This document shows, piece by piece, positions 34,112-43,392 of a stretch of 64,000 bases of DNA. The notes beneath the pieces are model-generated. The model did no database searches and was not told the origin of the DNA. It was given only the letters and a program-made list of their open reading frames with translations. Source of the stretch: Gramella jeungdoensis (GTDB taxonomy: Bacteria > Bacteroidota > Bacteroidia > Flavobacteriales > Flavobacteriaceae); NCBI RefSeq assembly GCF_023805255.1, contig NZ_JAMSCK010000002.1, positions 62,001-126,000 on the forward strand. Reading direction: 5' to 3'. A program made the translations under genes and the position numbers. Position 1 is the first letter of the stretch. Every line of letters begins with the position of its first letter.

Positions 34112-34190
34112 GAGGTCATTTCTCTCCCGAAGAATCGGGAGAGAAATCTGATTAGGGATTAGATTTCTCAGTCGCAGGACATCTTCGAAA
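34112..34190. repeat. Dispersed intergenic palindrome near the M20 dipeptidase
   Basis: The arms ATTTCTCTCCCG (34118-34129) and CGGGAGAGAAAT (34136-34147) are perfectly complementary, followed by AGATTTCTCAGTCGC that also recurs at 44200. Confidence 0.6.
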
Positions 34191-34209
34191 TGCCCCGGAA
34201 TATTAATCT

Positions 34210-34262
34210 AAAACGGGGAATCAGATTTTTTTAAGATTTGATTCCCCGTTTTCTTATTTTTG
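34210..34262 (+). terminator. Terminator hairpin overlapping the promoter of the M49 peptidase gene
   Basis: The arms AAACGGGGAATCA (34210-34222) and TGATTCCCCGTTTT (34239-34252) form a strong stem with T-rich tails. The -7 box TATTTTTG (34255-34262) follows directly, 20 bases before the peptidase ATG. Confidence 0.7.
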
Positions 34263-34282
34263 GAATCCAAAACTTAACAAAC

Positions 34283-36349
34283 ATGAAGAAAATATTAAGT
34301 ATTGCATTGCTGGCAATGGCAATGACATTTGTGGCTTGTGATGATTCACAGGAAACTGAGCCAAAGGAGGTAGCAACTTCCGAAAACTTTGAATACAAAG
34401 TTGATGAGTTCGCTGATCTCAAGATCCTGCGATATCAGATCCCCGGATGGGAAAATCTTAGCCTGAAGGAGCAAAAGCTGGTTTATTATCTTACCCAGGC
34501 CGGTCTGTCAGGGCGCGATATCATCTGGGACCAGAATTACAAACACAATCTTGAGATACGTGATGCTCTCGAAAATATCTATGCCAACTACGAAGGTGAG
34601 AGATCTTCTGAGGAATGGGAAGCTTTTGAGACTTACCTGAAAAGGGTTTGGTTCTCAAATGGAATTCATCATCATTATTCCAATGATAAGCTGAAGCCTG
34701 GATTCAGTAAGGAATATTTAAACAGCCTTTTGGAATCTACCGGAACCGAACTTACCGGGGAGCCTTTGGAAGTGATCTTTAACGATAAGGATATGAAAAA
34801 GGTGAACCTTGACGAATCAAAAGGTCTTGTGGAAGGTTCAGCTGTTAATTTTTACGGGGAAGGGATAACTGCTGAAGAAGTTACAAAATTCTACCAGGCA
34901 AAAAAATCTCCAAATCCCGAGAAGCCTCTTGCCTTTGGAATTAATACCAAACTGGTTAAAGAGAATGGTGAATTAGTTGAAAAAGTATATAAAAGTGGTG
35001 GGCTTTATGGCGATGCAATAGATAAGATCGTTTTCTGGCTTGAAAAAGCCAAAGCTGTTGCCGAAAACGAAAAGCAGGCAAACGCACTGGGACTTCTTAT
35101 AGAATATTACAAGACAGGGGACCTTCAAACCTGGGATGACTATAATGTTGCCTGGGTAGAAGCCACCGATGGGAATATTGATTATATCAACAGTTTTATT
35201 GAAGTATATAATGATCCTATGGGATATACCGGATCTTATGAAACCATAGTTCAGATCAAGGATTTTGATATGTCTGAAAAGATGAGCGTCGTTGAGAAGA
35301 ATGTTCAATGGTTTGAGGATAATTCACCTATCATGGATGAGCACAAAAAGGATTCTGTGGTCGGAGTGACTTATAAGACGGTGATCGTGGCGGGTGAGGC
35401 CGGAGACGCTTCTCCAAGTACACCCATAGGGGTGAATCTACCTAATTCAAGTTGGATAAGAAAAGCTCACGGAAGTAAATCTGTTTCTCTTGGAAATATT
35501 ATCAATGCTTATGAAAATGCGGGTGGATCAGAAAAGCTGAAAGAATTTGCTCATGATGAGGAAGAGATAGCTCTGTCTGAAGAGTACGGTAAACAAGCTG
35601 ATAAACTTCATACCGCCCTTCACGAAGTGGTGGGTCACGCTTCTGGCCAGTTGAACCAAGGTGTGGGAACTACCAAGGAAACTCTGAAGAGCTATGCTTC
35701 AACCCTGGAAGAAGGCCGTGCCGATCTTGTGGGACTTTATTATCTGATGGATCCTAAGCTTGAAGAGCTTGGACTTACTGATGATGTTGAAAAGCTTGGA
35801 AAAGCAGCCTATAACGATTATATCAGAAACGGATTGATGACCCAGTTGGTGAGAATAGAGCAGGGAGCTGATATCGAGGAAGCGCATATGAGAAACCGCC
35901 AGTGGGTGAGCGCCTGGGTTTTTGAAAAAGGTAAGGAAGAAGGAGTAATCGAAAAGGTACAGAAAGATGGTAAAACCTATTATGATATAAAGGATTATCA
36001 GAAACTTAGAGAACTTTTTGGTCAGCTTTTAAGAGAGACTCAAAGGATCAAATCTGAAGGAGATTATGAAGCGGCTAAGAATCTAGTAGAAAATTACGGG
36101 GTAAAAGTTGATCAGGAGCTTCATAAAGAAGTGCTTAAGAGAAATGAAGCCTTTAAATCGGCTCCTTACAGCGGATTCGTAAATCCGGTACTCGTTCCTG
36201 AGACGAATGAGAATGGCGAGATCACGGCAATCAAAGTGACCCAGCCGGAATCTTTTGAAGAGCAGATGATGGATTATGCTAAAGAATATAGTTATTTAGC
36301 AAAACAAACTGAAACGAAAAACGAGGAGGAACCTGCTGAGGTTCAGTAA
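34283..36349 (+). CDS. Lipoprotein dipeptidyl-peptidase III-like protease (M49)
   Basis: The 688-residue protein has a lipoprotein signal (TFVACDD, Cys19). The zinc site of family M49 is complete: H447-E-V-V-G-H452 (HEVVGHASGQL) and E476-E477-G-R479-A-D481 (LEEGRADLVGLYY), which fit the HEXXGH and EEXRAD motifs of dipeptidyl-peptidase III. It would release dipeptides from N-termini of oligopeptides, here in the envelope instead of the cytoplasm. I start at ATG 34283; the longer frame reads through the terminator. It stands in its own transcription unit with terminators on both sides. Confidence 0.93.
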   Translation: MKKILSIALLAMAMTFVACDDSQETEPKEVATSENFEYKVDEFADLKILRYQIPGWENLSLKEQKLVYYLTQAGLSGRDIIWDQNYKHNLEIRDALENIYANYEGERSSEEWEAFETYLKRVWFSNGIHHHYSNDKLKPGFSKEYLNSLLESTGTELTGEPLEVIFNDKDMKKVNLDESKGLVEGSAVNFYGEGITAEEVTKFYQAKKSPNPEKPLAFGINTKLVKENGELVEKVYKSGGLYGDAIDKIVFWLEKAKAVAENEKQANALGLLIEYYKTGDLQTWDDYNVAWVEATDGNIDYINSFIEVYNDPMGYTGSYETIVQIKDFDMSEKMSVVEKNVQWFEDNSPIMDEHKKDSVVGVTYKTVIVAGEAGDASPSTPIGVNLPNSSWIRKAHGSKSVSLGNIINAYENAGGSEKLKEFAHDEEEIALSEEYGKQADKLHTALHEVVGHASGQLNQGVGTTKETLKSYASTLEEGRADLVGLYYLMDPKLEELGLTDDVEKLGKAAYNDYIRNGLMTQLVRIEQGADIEEAHMRNRQWVSAWVFEKGKEEGVIEKVQKDGKTYYDIKDYQKLRELFGQLLRETQRIKSEGDYEAAKNLVENYGVKVDQELHKEVLKRNEAFKSAPYSGFVNPVLVPETNENGEITAIKVTQPESFEEQMMDYAKEYSYLAKQTETKNEEEPAEVQ

Positions 36350-36368
36350 CTCCTGTCTTACTAATTAT

Positions 36369-36398
36369 AAAAAGCGCGACCATTGGCCGCGCTTTTTT
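36369..36398 (+). terminator. Terminator after the M49 peptidase gene
   Basis: The arms AAAGCGCG (36371-36378) and CGCGCTTT (36388-36395) are complementary, with a T-run after them. Confidence 0.88.
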
Positions 36399-36687
36399 AT
36401 TTAATGGTCACTTCGAACGTATGGAGAAATCTATTATTAAATAATTTGATTCAGGAAATTTCTCAGTCGCTTTTCTCCTTCGAAATGACCTTAAAATGGT
36501 TCACATCACCCCGAATTTATTTGACTTCGTCGAATCTTTGATTTCAGGATCTTTAGATGTAGAAGCTGAAACGATTCCGATAGCTATCGGAACAGCTTGA
36601 CGGAATTCTACATTAAAGTCATTTTGTTAGTCATTCCGAACGAAGTGAAGGAATCTCACAATAGAATATCAATTCTCAATTGAGAAC
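36399..36687. repeat. Intergenic mosaic of palindromic repeats
   Basis: No gene is seen. The stretch has a decayed copy of the family A/B repeats: a perfect palindrome TTCCGATAGCTATCGGAA (36575-36592), GTCATTCCGAACGAAGTGAAGGAATCT (family B, about 36628-36655) and TTTCTCAGTCGC-like pieces. The family B ends can fold as short stems. Confidence 0.6.
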
Positions 36688-37266
36688 TCATACTTTTTTT
36701 ACAAATTTGGTAAGTATCACGATCTGCTGCCCCTCAACTTTACCTTCAATTTGTTCAGGATTGTCATGAACCAGAGAAACTCTTCTCACAGCAGTGCCGC
36801 GCTTAGCGGTGAGGCTTGATCCTTTTACATTAAGGTCCTTGATTAGTACGACCGTATCACCAGCTTCGATCACGGCTCCATTACTGTCCTTATGTACCGG
36901 GCTATTTTCGGTTACTTCTTCCTTAATTCCGGCTTTGGCCCATTCCTGTACATCTTCTTCCATATACATCATATCCAGAAGATCCTGTGGCCAGCCTTCA
37001 GCCTTTAACTTAGTTAGCATTCTCCATGCCATTACCTGAACCGCCGGGACCGGGCTCCACATACTATCGTTTAGACATCGCCAGTGATTAGCATCCACTT
37101 TTTCAGGATCTCCTATTTGTTCCTCGCAGGTGTCACAAATAAGAATACTGCTTTCCAGGCCTTCTGAGGGAGATTCCGGAACTTCAAAAATATTGAGATT
37201 ATCAGATTTACTACAAAGTTCACAGGTGGAGTCACTTCTTTGCCTTAGGCTTTCTTCTATTTTCAT
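36688..37266 (-). CDS. PhnA-like zinc-ribbon protein
   Basis: The 192-residue protein has an N-terminal zinc ribbon (CELCS...C...CDTCEEQ) and the PhnA/YjdM C-terminal domain (KDSNGAVIEAGDTVVLIKDL, VKGSSLTAKRGTAVRRV). The family was named for the alkylphosphonate operon but has no established enzymatic role. I start at ATG 37266 (MKIEESLRQRSDSTCELC); an upstream frame adds seven residues that cover the promoter. A consensus -7 box (TATCTTTG) is 18 bases upstream. Confidence 0.85.
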   Translation of the reverse strand: MKIEESLRQRSDSTCELCSKSDNLNIFEVPESPSEGLESSILICDTCEEQIGDPEKVDANHWRCLNDSMWSPVPAVQVMAWRMLTKLKAEGWPQDLLDMMYMEEDVQEWAKAGIKEEVTENSPVHKDSNGAVIEAGDTVVLIKDLNVKGSSLTAKRGTAVRRVSLVHDNPEQIEGKVEGQQIVILTKFVKKV

Positions 37267-37284
37267 TTTTGCTGAATCAGGCCA

Positions 37285-37292
37285 CAAAGATA
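37285..37292 (-). promoter_or_regulatory. -7 promoter box of the PhnA-like gene
   Basis: TATCTTTG on the minus strand (37292-37285) matches TAnnTTTG and lies 18 bases before the ATG; no clear TTTG -33 element is seen. Confidence 0.55.
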
Positions 37293-37355
37293 GTCTAAAG
37301 GTTTTTCCTCTTTTTCTGAAATTATGGTTTAATTCTGAAATGCCTGGTTTTAGTC

Positions 37356-39065
37356 CTAACTTTCGCTTCTGATATAAGCCATCACACGCTTTTCCAGGAT
37401 CGGTAAAGTGACCACTCCCTCTTCAAGGATGACTTCATGAAATTTCCTGATATCGAAATTTGGGCCTAATGCGGCCTCGGCCTTTTTTCTCAACTCCCTG
37501 ATCTTTAGTTCTCCAATCTTATAGGAAACCGCCTGTCCCGGCCACGAAATATAACGGTCTACTTCAGTATTGATCTCGTGTATTGAAAGTGCTGTGTTCC
37601 TTTTCATAAAATCGACAGCCCTTTCGCGGGTCCAGCCTTTGGAATGAATTCCCGTATCAACAACCAGTCGGCATGCGCGCCATTGTTCGTATGTGAGTTT
37701 TCCAAAGACTTCATACGGGTTCCTGTAAATGCCCATTTCTTCGGCCAGAAATTCAGAGTATAATCCCCAGCCTTCTCCAAAGGCTGAGATATAGAAATTC
37801 CTTCGGAATTCCGGAATACGATCTCCCAGTTCATTGTTCAGTGAGATCTGAAGGTGATGCCCCGGGACCGCCTCGTGTGCAGTAAGGGAGGGAAGTACAT
37901 ATAAAGGTCGGCTAGGCAGGTCATAGGTGTTCACCCAATAATAGCCGGGATCTGTATCATTTGACGCACCAATGTACCTGCCGGTGGTATATTTCGGTGC
38001 GATTGCTGCAGGGACTTCAGCCACTCCATATGGCTTTCGTGGTAGTTTTTTAAAAAATGCAGGAAGCCTCGCGTCAATACGTTTGGCGATATCTCTTGCG
38101 AACATGAGAAGTTCCTCGGGAGTCTCTGCATAAAACTGTTCATCGGTTCTAAGGAAATCGAAAAATTCAGCAAAACTGCCTTCAAACCCGGTTGCGCTCA
38201 TTACCTCTTTCATTTCAGAATTGATCCTTTCCACTTCCGAGAGTCCTATCTGATGAATCTCATCTGCTGTCATATCCAGAGTGGTGTAATACTCCAGCAG
38301 ATAATCATAATATTCCTCTCCATCTGGAAGTTCTGATGCTCCAAGAGATTTTCTCGTTTTTGGGAAATATTCGGTTTCGAAGAATTTCTTGATCCTTTTG
38401 AATTGCGGGATAACATTGTTGGTAATAGCTTTCTTCGCCGCCTCCCGTACCGAATCCTTTTGCTGTGCCGTAAGGGTGGGTGGAAGTTGTTCAAATGGTT
38501 TATAGAAATAACTCTTTTTATAATCATTTACGATCTGGCTGTCATAAGTGTTTTCGTATCCCTGAAAGATTACAAGTGGCTGTGTGATCCCTTTTTCCAG
38601 ACCTTCTCTCAGTAAAGCGAAATGCTGATCAACGTATTCGGGGATAGCATTTAGTTTATTCAGATAAGCTTTTACCTGGTCATAAGAATTAAGATCCCTT
38701 ATATGATAATTCAGGCTTAAATGAAAACCTGCGTCTGAAAGCAGCGGATTCAAATAGGCCTCATATTCATATGTTTTTATGGTATGTATGAGATCATATT
38801 TTAGAAGGGTTGCAGATATTTGCTGGGAGTCAGATAATTCTGAAAGCTCAAGTTTATTGAGTTGTCCAAGAAGTCCTTCAGCAAATTCTGCTTCTTTCTC
38901 ATAATGGACCTTGGTGTAAAGGCCTAAAGGATGTTCCGAACGTTTAAAAGGCTTATGATCTTCATAGGTTTTAATGATTTTCTTCAGGTCTTTTGCTTCA
39001 TTCTGGGATGAGAGGGGGGTGATGAAGAATAAGAAAAGGCTAAAAACGATAAAAAGGGAACGCAT
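37356..39065 (-). CDS. Exported DUF885-family metallopeptidase-like protein
   Basis: The 569-residue protein has a signal peptide (residues 1-21, ending LSSQ) and the long alpha-helical DUF885 domain. The metalloprotease-like signature is LTAHEAVPGHHLQ, with H397, E398, H403 and H404, and a C-terminal box SYKIGELKIRELRKKAE. Members are thought to be zinc-dependent peptidases, though few are characterised. It lies 89 bases before the PhnA-like gene, on the same strand, and is followed by the spacer to the metal-dependent hydrolase gene. Confidence 0.85.
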   Translation of the reverse strand: MRSLFIVFSLFLFFITPLSSQNEAKDLKKIIKTYEDHKPFKRSEHPLGLYTKVHYEKEAEFAEGLLGQLNKLELSELSDSQQISATLLKYDLIHTIKTYEYEAYLNPLLSDAGFHLSLNYHIRDLNSYDQVKAYLNKLNAIPEYVDQHFALLREGLEKGITQPLVIFQGYENTYDSQIVNDYKKSYFYKPFEQLPPTLTAQQKDSVREAAKKAITNNVIPQFKRIKKFFETEYFPKTRKSLGASELPDGEEYYDYLLEYYTTLDMTADEIHQIGLSEVERINSEMKEVMSATGFEGSFAEFFDFLRTDEQFYAETPEELLMFARDIAKRIDARLPAFFKKLPRKPYGVAEVPAAIAPKYTTGRYIGASNDTDPGYYWVNTYDLPSRPLYVLPSLTAHEAVPGHHLQISLNNELGDRIPEFRRNFYISAFGEGWGLYSEFLAEEMGIYRNPYEVFGKLTYEQWRACRLVVDTGIHSKGWTRERAVDFMKRNTALSIHEINTEVDRYISWPGQAVSYKIGELKIRELRKKAEAALGPNFDIRKFHEVILEEGVVTLPILEKRVMAYIRSES

Positions 39066-39089
39066 ACACGGATTTTTCCCTAAAGATAA

Positions 39090-40094
39090 TTAATTGCCGA
39101 GAATGCGGTTCCATAGCCTGGGAAGAAGCTCTTTTGCATCCTCCACTTCTTTTTCGGTTTCTGTTGCTACCAGTTCACCGTGCTCTTCTGAAAGTTTATA
39201 GCTAAAGACAAATGGAGCGTCGGGGTTTGTAATATCCATTTTTCCAAAACGCAGGTCGTTAAAATACAGCTCTCCTTTCTCTTCAGATAAAGTATACCAG
39301 CCCTTACTTATCTGTATAAGCCGATGCAGGTTTTCATTGTTGCTCCACGCTCCTGCCAGATCATAATTTTTCGGGACATGCTGAAATTCGATAGGTTTAG
39401 TGTCAAACACAGAAAAGTCTCCAATAAGGAATTCATCTTCGGTTTCGATATTTGCTGACCATAGAATGGCATTCAGCGGAGTTGGGCGTGTGTCCATTCT
39501 CTGATAATCTACCTGCTGATCTTCGAGCGCCTTTTCGAATTTCTGATAAGTATAAAATTTAAGGGAGGGGGTGATGATCAATAAGTAAATACAGCTTACT
39601 ATTATTCCGAGCCTGTTGTACTTTTTTCGTTTTGGATCGGTCCTTTTTCTTCGCATAGCCATGATCAGGAAAACCAGGAATGGAATGGTGTACAAGGGGT
39701 CTATTACAAAAATATTCTTGTACGCCAGCCTTATATCAAACGGCCAGAACAGCTGCGTTCCCCACGTGGTGTGAGCATCCAGTAACGGATGGGTGAATAG
39801 GCCCCAGAACATAAGCCACGACCAGTTTTTCCAACCTACTTCCTTATTGCTTTCGATCTTTGAAATGATCCATCCAAAAATAGGCGCGAAAATCAAGCAA
39901 AAGACAATGGAATGTGAGAATCCCCGGTGCATCTCTATAGCTGTAATAGTATCGAAAAAATTCCCGACAAAGGTATCCAGGTCCGGGATAGTCCCGGCGA
40001 TGGCACCATAAAGCATGGCTTTGTTGCCCGCCTTTTTGCCGAGCACCACTTCACCTACGGCAGCTCCTAATACGATCTGGGATAATGAGTCCAT
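39090..40094 (-). CDS. Membrane-bound metal-dependent hydrolase (YdjM/DUF457 type)
   Basis: The 334-residue protein starts MDSLSQIVLGAAVGEVVLGK and has the metal-binding pattern H-x-x-x-x-x-x-S with PDLDTFVGN and FTHPLLDAHTTWG near residues 35-120, plus several hydrophobic segments. The family of YdjM-type proteins is predicted to hydrolyse membrane or lipid substrates but remains uncharacterised. I choose ATG 40094; a TTG three codons earlier lies within the -7 box. The soluble C-terminal half has no recognised domain. Confidence 0.85.
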   Translation of the reverse strand: MDSLSQIVLGAAVGEVVLGKKAGNKAMLYGAIAGTIPDLDTFVGNFFDTITAIEMHRGFSHSIVFCLIFAPIFGWIISKIESNKEVGWKNWSWLMFWGLFTHPLLDAHTTWGTQLFWPFDIRLAYKNIFVIDPLYTIPFLVFLIMAMRRKRTDPKRKKYNRLGIIVSCIYLLIITPSLKFYTYQKFEKALEDQQVDYQRMDTRPTPLNAILWSANIETEDEFLIGDFSVFDTKPIEFQHVPKNYDLAGAWSNNENLHRLIQISKGWYTLSEEKGELYFNDLRFGKMDITNPDAPFVFSYKLSEEHGELVATETEKEVEDAKELLPRLWNRILGN

Positions 40095-40100
40095 ATCTGG

Positions 40101-40108
40101 CAAATATA
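40101..40108 (-). promoter_or_regulatory. -7 promoter box of the metal-dependent hydrolase gene
   Basis: TATATTTG on the minus strand (40108-40101) matches the consensus and lies only 6 bases before the ATG, so the leader would be nearly absent. Confidence 0.55.
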
Positions 40109-40127
40109 AGGTCTTATTGAGAGACTG

Positions 40128-40188
40128 CTTCAGTCGTGATGCTCCTTCGCAGTGACCCTTTTGTAATTCCGAGTGAAGTGAAGGAATC
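40128..40188. repeat. Dispersed intergenic repeat, family B
   Basis: CAGTCGTGATGCTCCTTCGCAGTGAC and AATTCCGAGTGAAGTGAAGGAATCTCAC are variants of the repeats seen at 36628, 44208 and 47848. They lie against the MutS-like gene stop. Confidence 0.6.
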
Positions 40189-41967
40189 TCACTCCTCCAC
40201 GATTTTCATTTTCCTGAGCAAAAAAGAAGCATTCATATTCCTGCAAATGCCGGTCTTGAGATGATAGTCAAAATGAAGTTCATCGTTTACGATTTCGGCA
40301 TCAAAATAGAAATTCTTGACCTGTTCCAGTTCTTCACTTATCTCGCAGAGGCTAAGATCGTGAGTAGCGATGATACCCGTAGATCTGCTACCAACGAGTC
40401 GCTGAACGAATTTCTTGGACCCGATCGCTTTGTCAGTACTATTCGTACCCTTAAGGATCTCATCAAGAATGATAAAATAGTTTTCTTTTTCTATTTTGTC
40501 TACAATGAATTTCAGCCTTTTTAATTCTGAAAAGAAGTAAGATTCGTCATCTCCCAGCGAATCACTGGTACGCATACTGGTAATGAGTTTGATCGGTGAA
40601 TAGCCGCAGCTTTCCGCGCAAACCGGAAGACCTATGTTAGACATGACGATCTGAAGGGCTACGGTTCTCAAAAAGGTACTTTTTCCAGCCATGTTCGCAC
40701 CGGTAATTATAAAGAACTGTTCGCCGTTGATCTCAAAATCATTATTTACCCGCTTCTTTATATCTAGGAGGGGATGTCCAAGATTTTTAGCTTTTATTCC
40801 TTTCTTTTCCGAAAGTATTTCAGGAAAATGATAATGTGGGTGATTGAAGGCGAAATTCCCAAGACTGTTATAGGCATCTGTTCTTTCTACTGCTTCAAAC
40901 CAGTGTTCCACAGCGGTGTGATGGTGTTCTATCCATTTCTCGAAGCGGTAGCACTGTCTCAGGTCCCAGAGGAAAAATCCGTTGGCGAAAATCCCAAAAA
41001 GAAGGTTGTTCCTCTGATCCAGTGCATCGATGGCTTTGGAGAATTCACGGAGTATTACCGAAGCCTTTTTCGATTCTGATTTTATGGAATCCTTAAGTTT
41101 GATCATAAGTTCTGACTCGAACTCTTCATTTTCTATGAATGCCAGTAACTGGTGATATTGCTGAAAGGTGTCCTGAACTTTACTTACGCTGGAAGAAAGC
41201 TCATTTATTTTTTTCAGATAAAATCCGGTGACCATAACCCCTATAAGGAACCAGAGCAGTAACTGAGAAAAACCGATCTGATCAAAATAATAAGCCAGGA
41301 ATACCACTACCGATAAAATTGTAAATACGTTTGGGAACCATCTCATATATTTAGGAACAAAACTCTTATAATTCCTTATCCAGTGCATAATGGTCTGAGA
41401 ATCGGTTTCGGTTTTCACCAGTCTGGCCGTCGCAGTATAATTCTGCCTCCAGTCAGCTTTTGCGGCAAGTTCTTTTACCGCCTCCTGTTTTCGCTTAATC
41501 CTGTCAATCCTGTTGGCTAGAAGGATCCTCGAAAGTCTTGCCTTTCCTTCCTGAAGTGCTGTACGGTTTAGGTACTGAAAGAATGATTTTCTTCCGAAAA
41601 GATCAATATCCCTGCTAAATTCATGGCCTTCAATATCAAATTCACTTCCATCGGGAAGACCAGAAAAATCTCCCGTTTTAAGAATATGGAGCTCTTTTTC
41701 ATTCATTTCGATAAGAGCCTTTATTTTTTCCCTTTCTTTTTTAAGATCGGTGTGCCTTGAAACGAGGAAAATGAAAACTGCTATAAGGATGATCACTACC
41801 GGAATAAGGATGCTCGCGTTTCCGAAGAAAAAATAGACAGCCAGGCATGTGGTCAGAAAAACGATTAGCCTTAGAGTGCTTGAAAAGATCAGTTTCTTGG
41901 AAAGTTTCCGGTGGGTTTCTTTATAGTCTGAGCTTCGACTGTTATAAAATTCTGTTGGATTTGTCAT
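40189..41967 (-). CDS. Membrane-anchored MutS-like ATPase
   Basis: The 592-residue protein ends in a MutS domain V: Walker A GANMAGKST (423-431), Walker B-like FIILDEILKGTNSTDKA, and IIATHDLSL. The mismatch-recognition domain of true MutS is absent. Instead the N-terminal half has two pairs of transmembrane helices (residues about 27-70 and 213-250). This makes DNA repair an unlikely main role, although the ATPase may still act near the membrane. It starts on the last base of the preceding gene's stop (TAATG), so it is translationally coupled to the YjbR gene. Confidence 0.88.
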   Translation of the reverse strand: MTNPTEFYNSRSSDYKETHRKLSKKLIFSSTLRLIVFLTTCLAVYFFFGNASILIPVVIILIAVFIFLVSRHTDLKKEREKIKALIEMNEKELHILKTGDFSGLPDGSEFDIEGHEFSRDIDLFGRKSFFQYLNRTALQEGKARLSRILLANRIDRIKRKQEAVKELAAKADWRQNYTATARLVKTETDSQTIMHWIRNYKSFVPKYMRWFPNVFTILSVVVFLAYYFDQIGFSQLLLWFLIGVMVTGFYLKKINELSSSVSKVQDTFQQYHQLLAFIENEEFESELMIKLKDSIKSESKKASVILREFSKAIDALDQRNNLLFGIFANGFFLWDLRQCYRFEKWIEHHHTAVEHWFEAVERTDAYNSLGNFAFNHPHYHFPEILSEKKGIKAKNLGHPLLDIKKRVNNDFEINGEQFFIITGANMAGKSTFLRTVALQIVMSNIGLPVCAESCGYSPIKLITSMRTSDSLGDDESYFFSELKRLKFIVDKIEKENYFIILDEILKGTNSTDKAIGSKKFVQRLVGSRSTGIIATHDLSLCEISEELEQVKNFYFDAEIVNDELHFDYHLKTGICRNMNASFLLRKMKIVEE

Positions 41968-42326
41968 TATAGATCTTCGAGTTCTTTCTTCAGTTTTTTA
42001 CTTAGGCTATCTGCCACCAGTTCGTAGGAATGATCAATAAGTTCAAAAACCAGCTTTGGGTCAAGTCTGTGGTCCAGCACCAGTGTGTTCCAATGCTGTT
42101 TATTCATATGGTAACCCGGTAGAATGGAGCCATCATATTCTTCACGAAGTTCAAGAGCGCGCTCGGGATCACACTTAAGATTTGCCCTTAGGGGAACTTC
42201 GTCAAGAGAAACTATAGAGAACATCTTACCCATTACCCTAAAAACAAGGTTGTCAGGGCCAAAGGGCAGATCCTCGGTCACGCCTTTTTTGCTTAGACAA
42301 TAATTTCTGAAGGTGTCTATATTCAT
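41967..42326 (-). CDS. MmcQ/YjbR-family DNA-binding-like protein
   Basis: The 119-residue protein has the YjbR fold: CLSKKGVTEDLPFGPDNLVF, VMGKMFSIVSLDEVP, LRANLKCDPERALELRE, and GYHMNKQHWNTLVLD. Family members have a double-wing DNA-binding-like fold and no confirmed function. Its stop overlaps the start of the MutS-like gene by one base, which suggests a shared transcript. Confidence 0.88.
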   Translation of the reverse strand: MNIDTFRNYCLSKKGVTEDLPFGPDNLVFRVMGKMFSIVSLDEVPLRANLKCDPERALELREEYDGSILPGYHMNKQHWNTLVLDHRLDPKLVFELIDHSYELVADSLSKKLKKELEDL

Positions 42327-42414
42327 GACTATCTTAATAAAAGATTTCTCACTGCGTTCGAAATGACTTAACAGAATAGGGTCATTCCGAAACCATTAAT
42401 TCGGGTGAGGAATC
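42327..42414. repeat. Dispersed intergenic repeat copy
   Basis: The 88-base gap holds CTCACTGCGTTCGAAATGAC and GGTCATTCCGAAACC...GGTGAGGAATCTCAG, degenerate members of the family B repeats. Confidence 0.6.
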
Positions 42415-43038
42415 TCAGATTTTTTGTTCCTCTATCCGGTTAGCTTCCTTGTTTTCAATAGTCAAAGCCGTATAATCAAGTTTCCAGCCGATGGTTTCTA
42501 CAATCTTTTCCATAAGTACGATGGTATCAAGAGCCTCTTTACGAGCCTGGTCCATAAGTCCGCTATGAGGGATCTTATCTACAATATGCTTTTTCGCGTC
42601 ACGATTAATGTCTGTAAGATCGGAGGTAGTAAAAGGATTCGCCCAGCCTTCTCTTTTATCATAATATTTGAAATCGGTCTCTACGGTAAGCAATTCCGGC
42701 TGCGGGAAATTCGTCAAAATGATCTTTTTCTGCTGGTTATCGCTTTCCATCCTGATCTTGCTAAGATCGAAGCCAATATGAGCCTTGGCATTCACCAAAA
42801 CGATGGCCTTTTTCTTTCCGAGGAACAGGCTAAGATACTTTTCCTTCATATTCTCATAATGATAGATCTCAGAAAAATCACCTTCCACCGTAATGAACTT
42901 GCATACGCTCCGGATCTTATCCATAAGGACAACAGACTGCTCACTGGTTTTCATTCTTGAACGCTCCTTATTGAAGCGGGCAAAAATGAAATAAGCCACT
43001 ACAGCACCAACGGCCAGTCCTATAAATAGTAATTCCAT
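42415..43038 (-). CDS. DUF4230 membrane-anchored protein
   Basis: The 207-residue protein has an N-terminal membrane anchor (MELLFIGLAVGAVVAYFIFARF) and a soluble DUF4230 domain, seen at FITVEGDFSEIYHYENMKEKY, IVLVNAKAHIGFDLSKI and LILTNFPQPELLTVE-like strands. The family has no known function. It follows the DUF4260 gene by one base and is the third gene of a closely spaced run. Confidence 0.9.
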   Translation of the reverse strand: MELLFIGLAVGAVVAYFIFARFNKERSRMKTSEQSVVLMDKIRSVCKFITVEGDFSEIYHYENMKEKYLSLFLGKKKAIVLVNAKAHIGFDLSKIRMESDNQQKKIILTNFPQPELLTVETDFKYYDKREGWANPFTTSDLTDINRDAKKHIVDKIPHSGLMDQARKEALDTIVLMEKIVETIGWKLDYTALTIENKEANRIEEQKI

Positions 43039-43039
43039 A

Positions 43040-43390
43040 TTATTTTCCTATTTCCCCCAGATGGGTAAATTTAAAACCTTTTTCGTATTTAAGTCCGTAG
43101 CCAGGCATGCGATCAAAACTGGAATGGGTAAAAAGAATGACGCCTGCTAATTGCCATTCTTCATTTGCCATAAAAACTCCGGTTAAGCCTAATGCTATTG
43201 CAACTCCCTTGTGATGAAAAAGATTATAAGTAAAAGCACCAATCCGGTTATTTATCAAATATCCCAGCATTCCAATATCGGGAACTAAAAACAAACCGGC
43301 AAACCACCACCAGCTGTAGTCAAGTAAACTAAAGGTACAGGCACCAAAAAGGAGCATGGCCAGTTCTTCGAGTTTTAGAACGGTGTTCAT
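43040..43390 (-). CDS. DUF4260 membrane protein
   Basis: The 116-residue protein has about four hydrophobic segments and the DUF4260 hallmark SLLDYSWWWFAGLFLVPDIG, with the end ILFTHSSFDRMPGYGLKYEKGFKFTHLG. Histidines in that C-terminal tail may bind a metal. Function unknown. Two bases separate it from the cyclase-family gene upstream, and one base from the DUF4230 gene downstream, so all three are probably one operon. Confidence 0.9.
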   Translation of the reverse strand: MNTVLKLEELAMLLFGACTFSLLDYSWWWFAGLFLVPDIGMLGYLINNRIGAFTYNLFHHKGVAIALGLTGVFMANEEWQLAGVILFTHSSFDRMPGYGLKYEKGFKFTHLGEIGK

Positions 43391-43392
43391 TA

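Noticed and set aside
39090-40094. Possible selfish or phage-type nuclease (LexA-like YdjM)
   Set aside because: The membrane topology and PDLD/HPLLD metal motifs fit the ordinary chromosomal metal-dependent hydrolase family.
42424-42960. A 178-codon open frame on the plus strand opposite the DUF4230 gene
   Set aside because: It is a shadow of the real gene; the opposite strand has the DUF4230 motifs and tight operon spacing.
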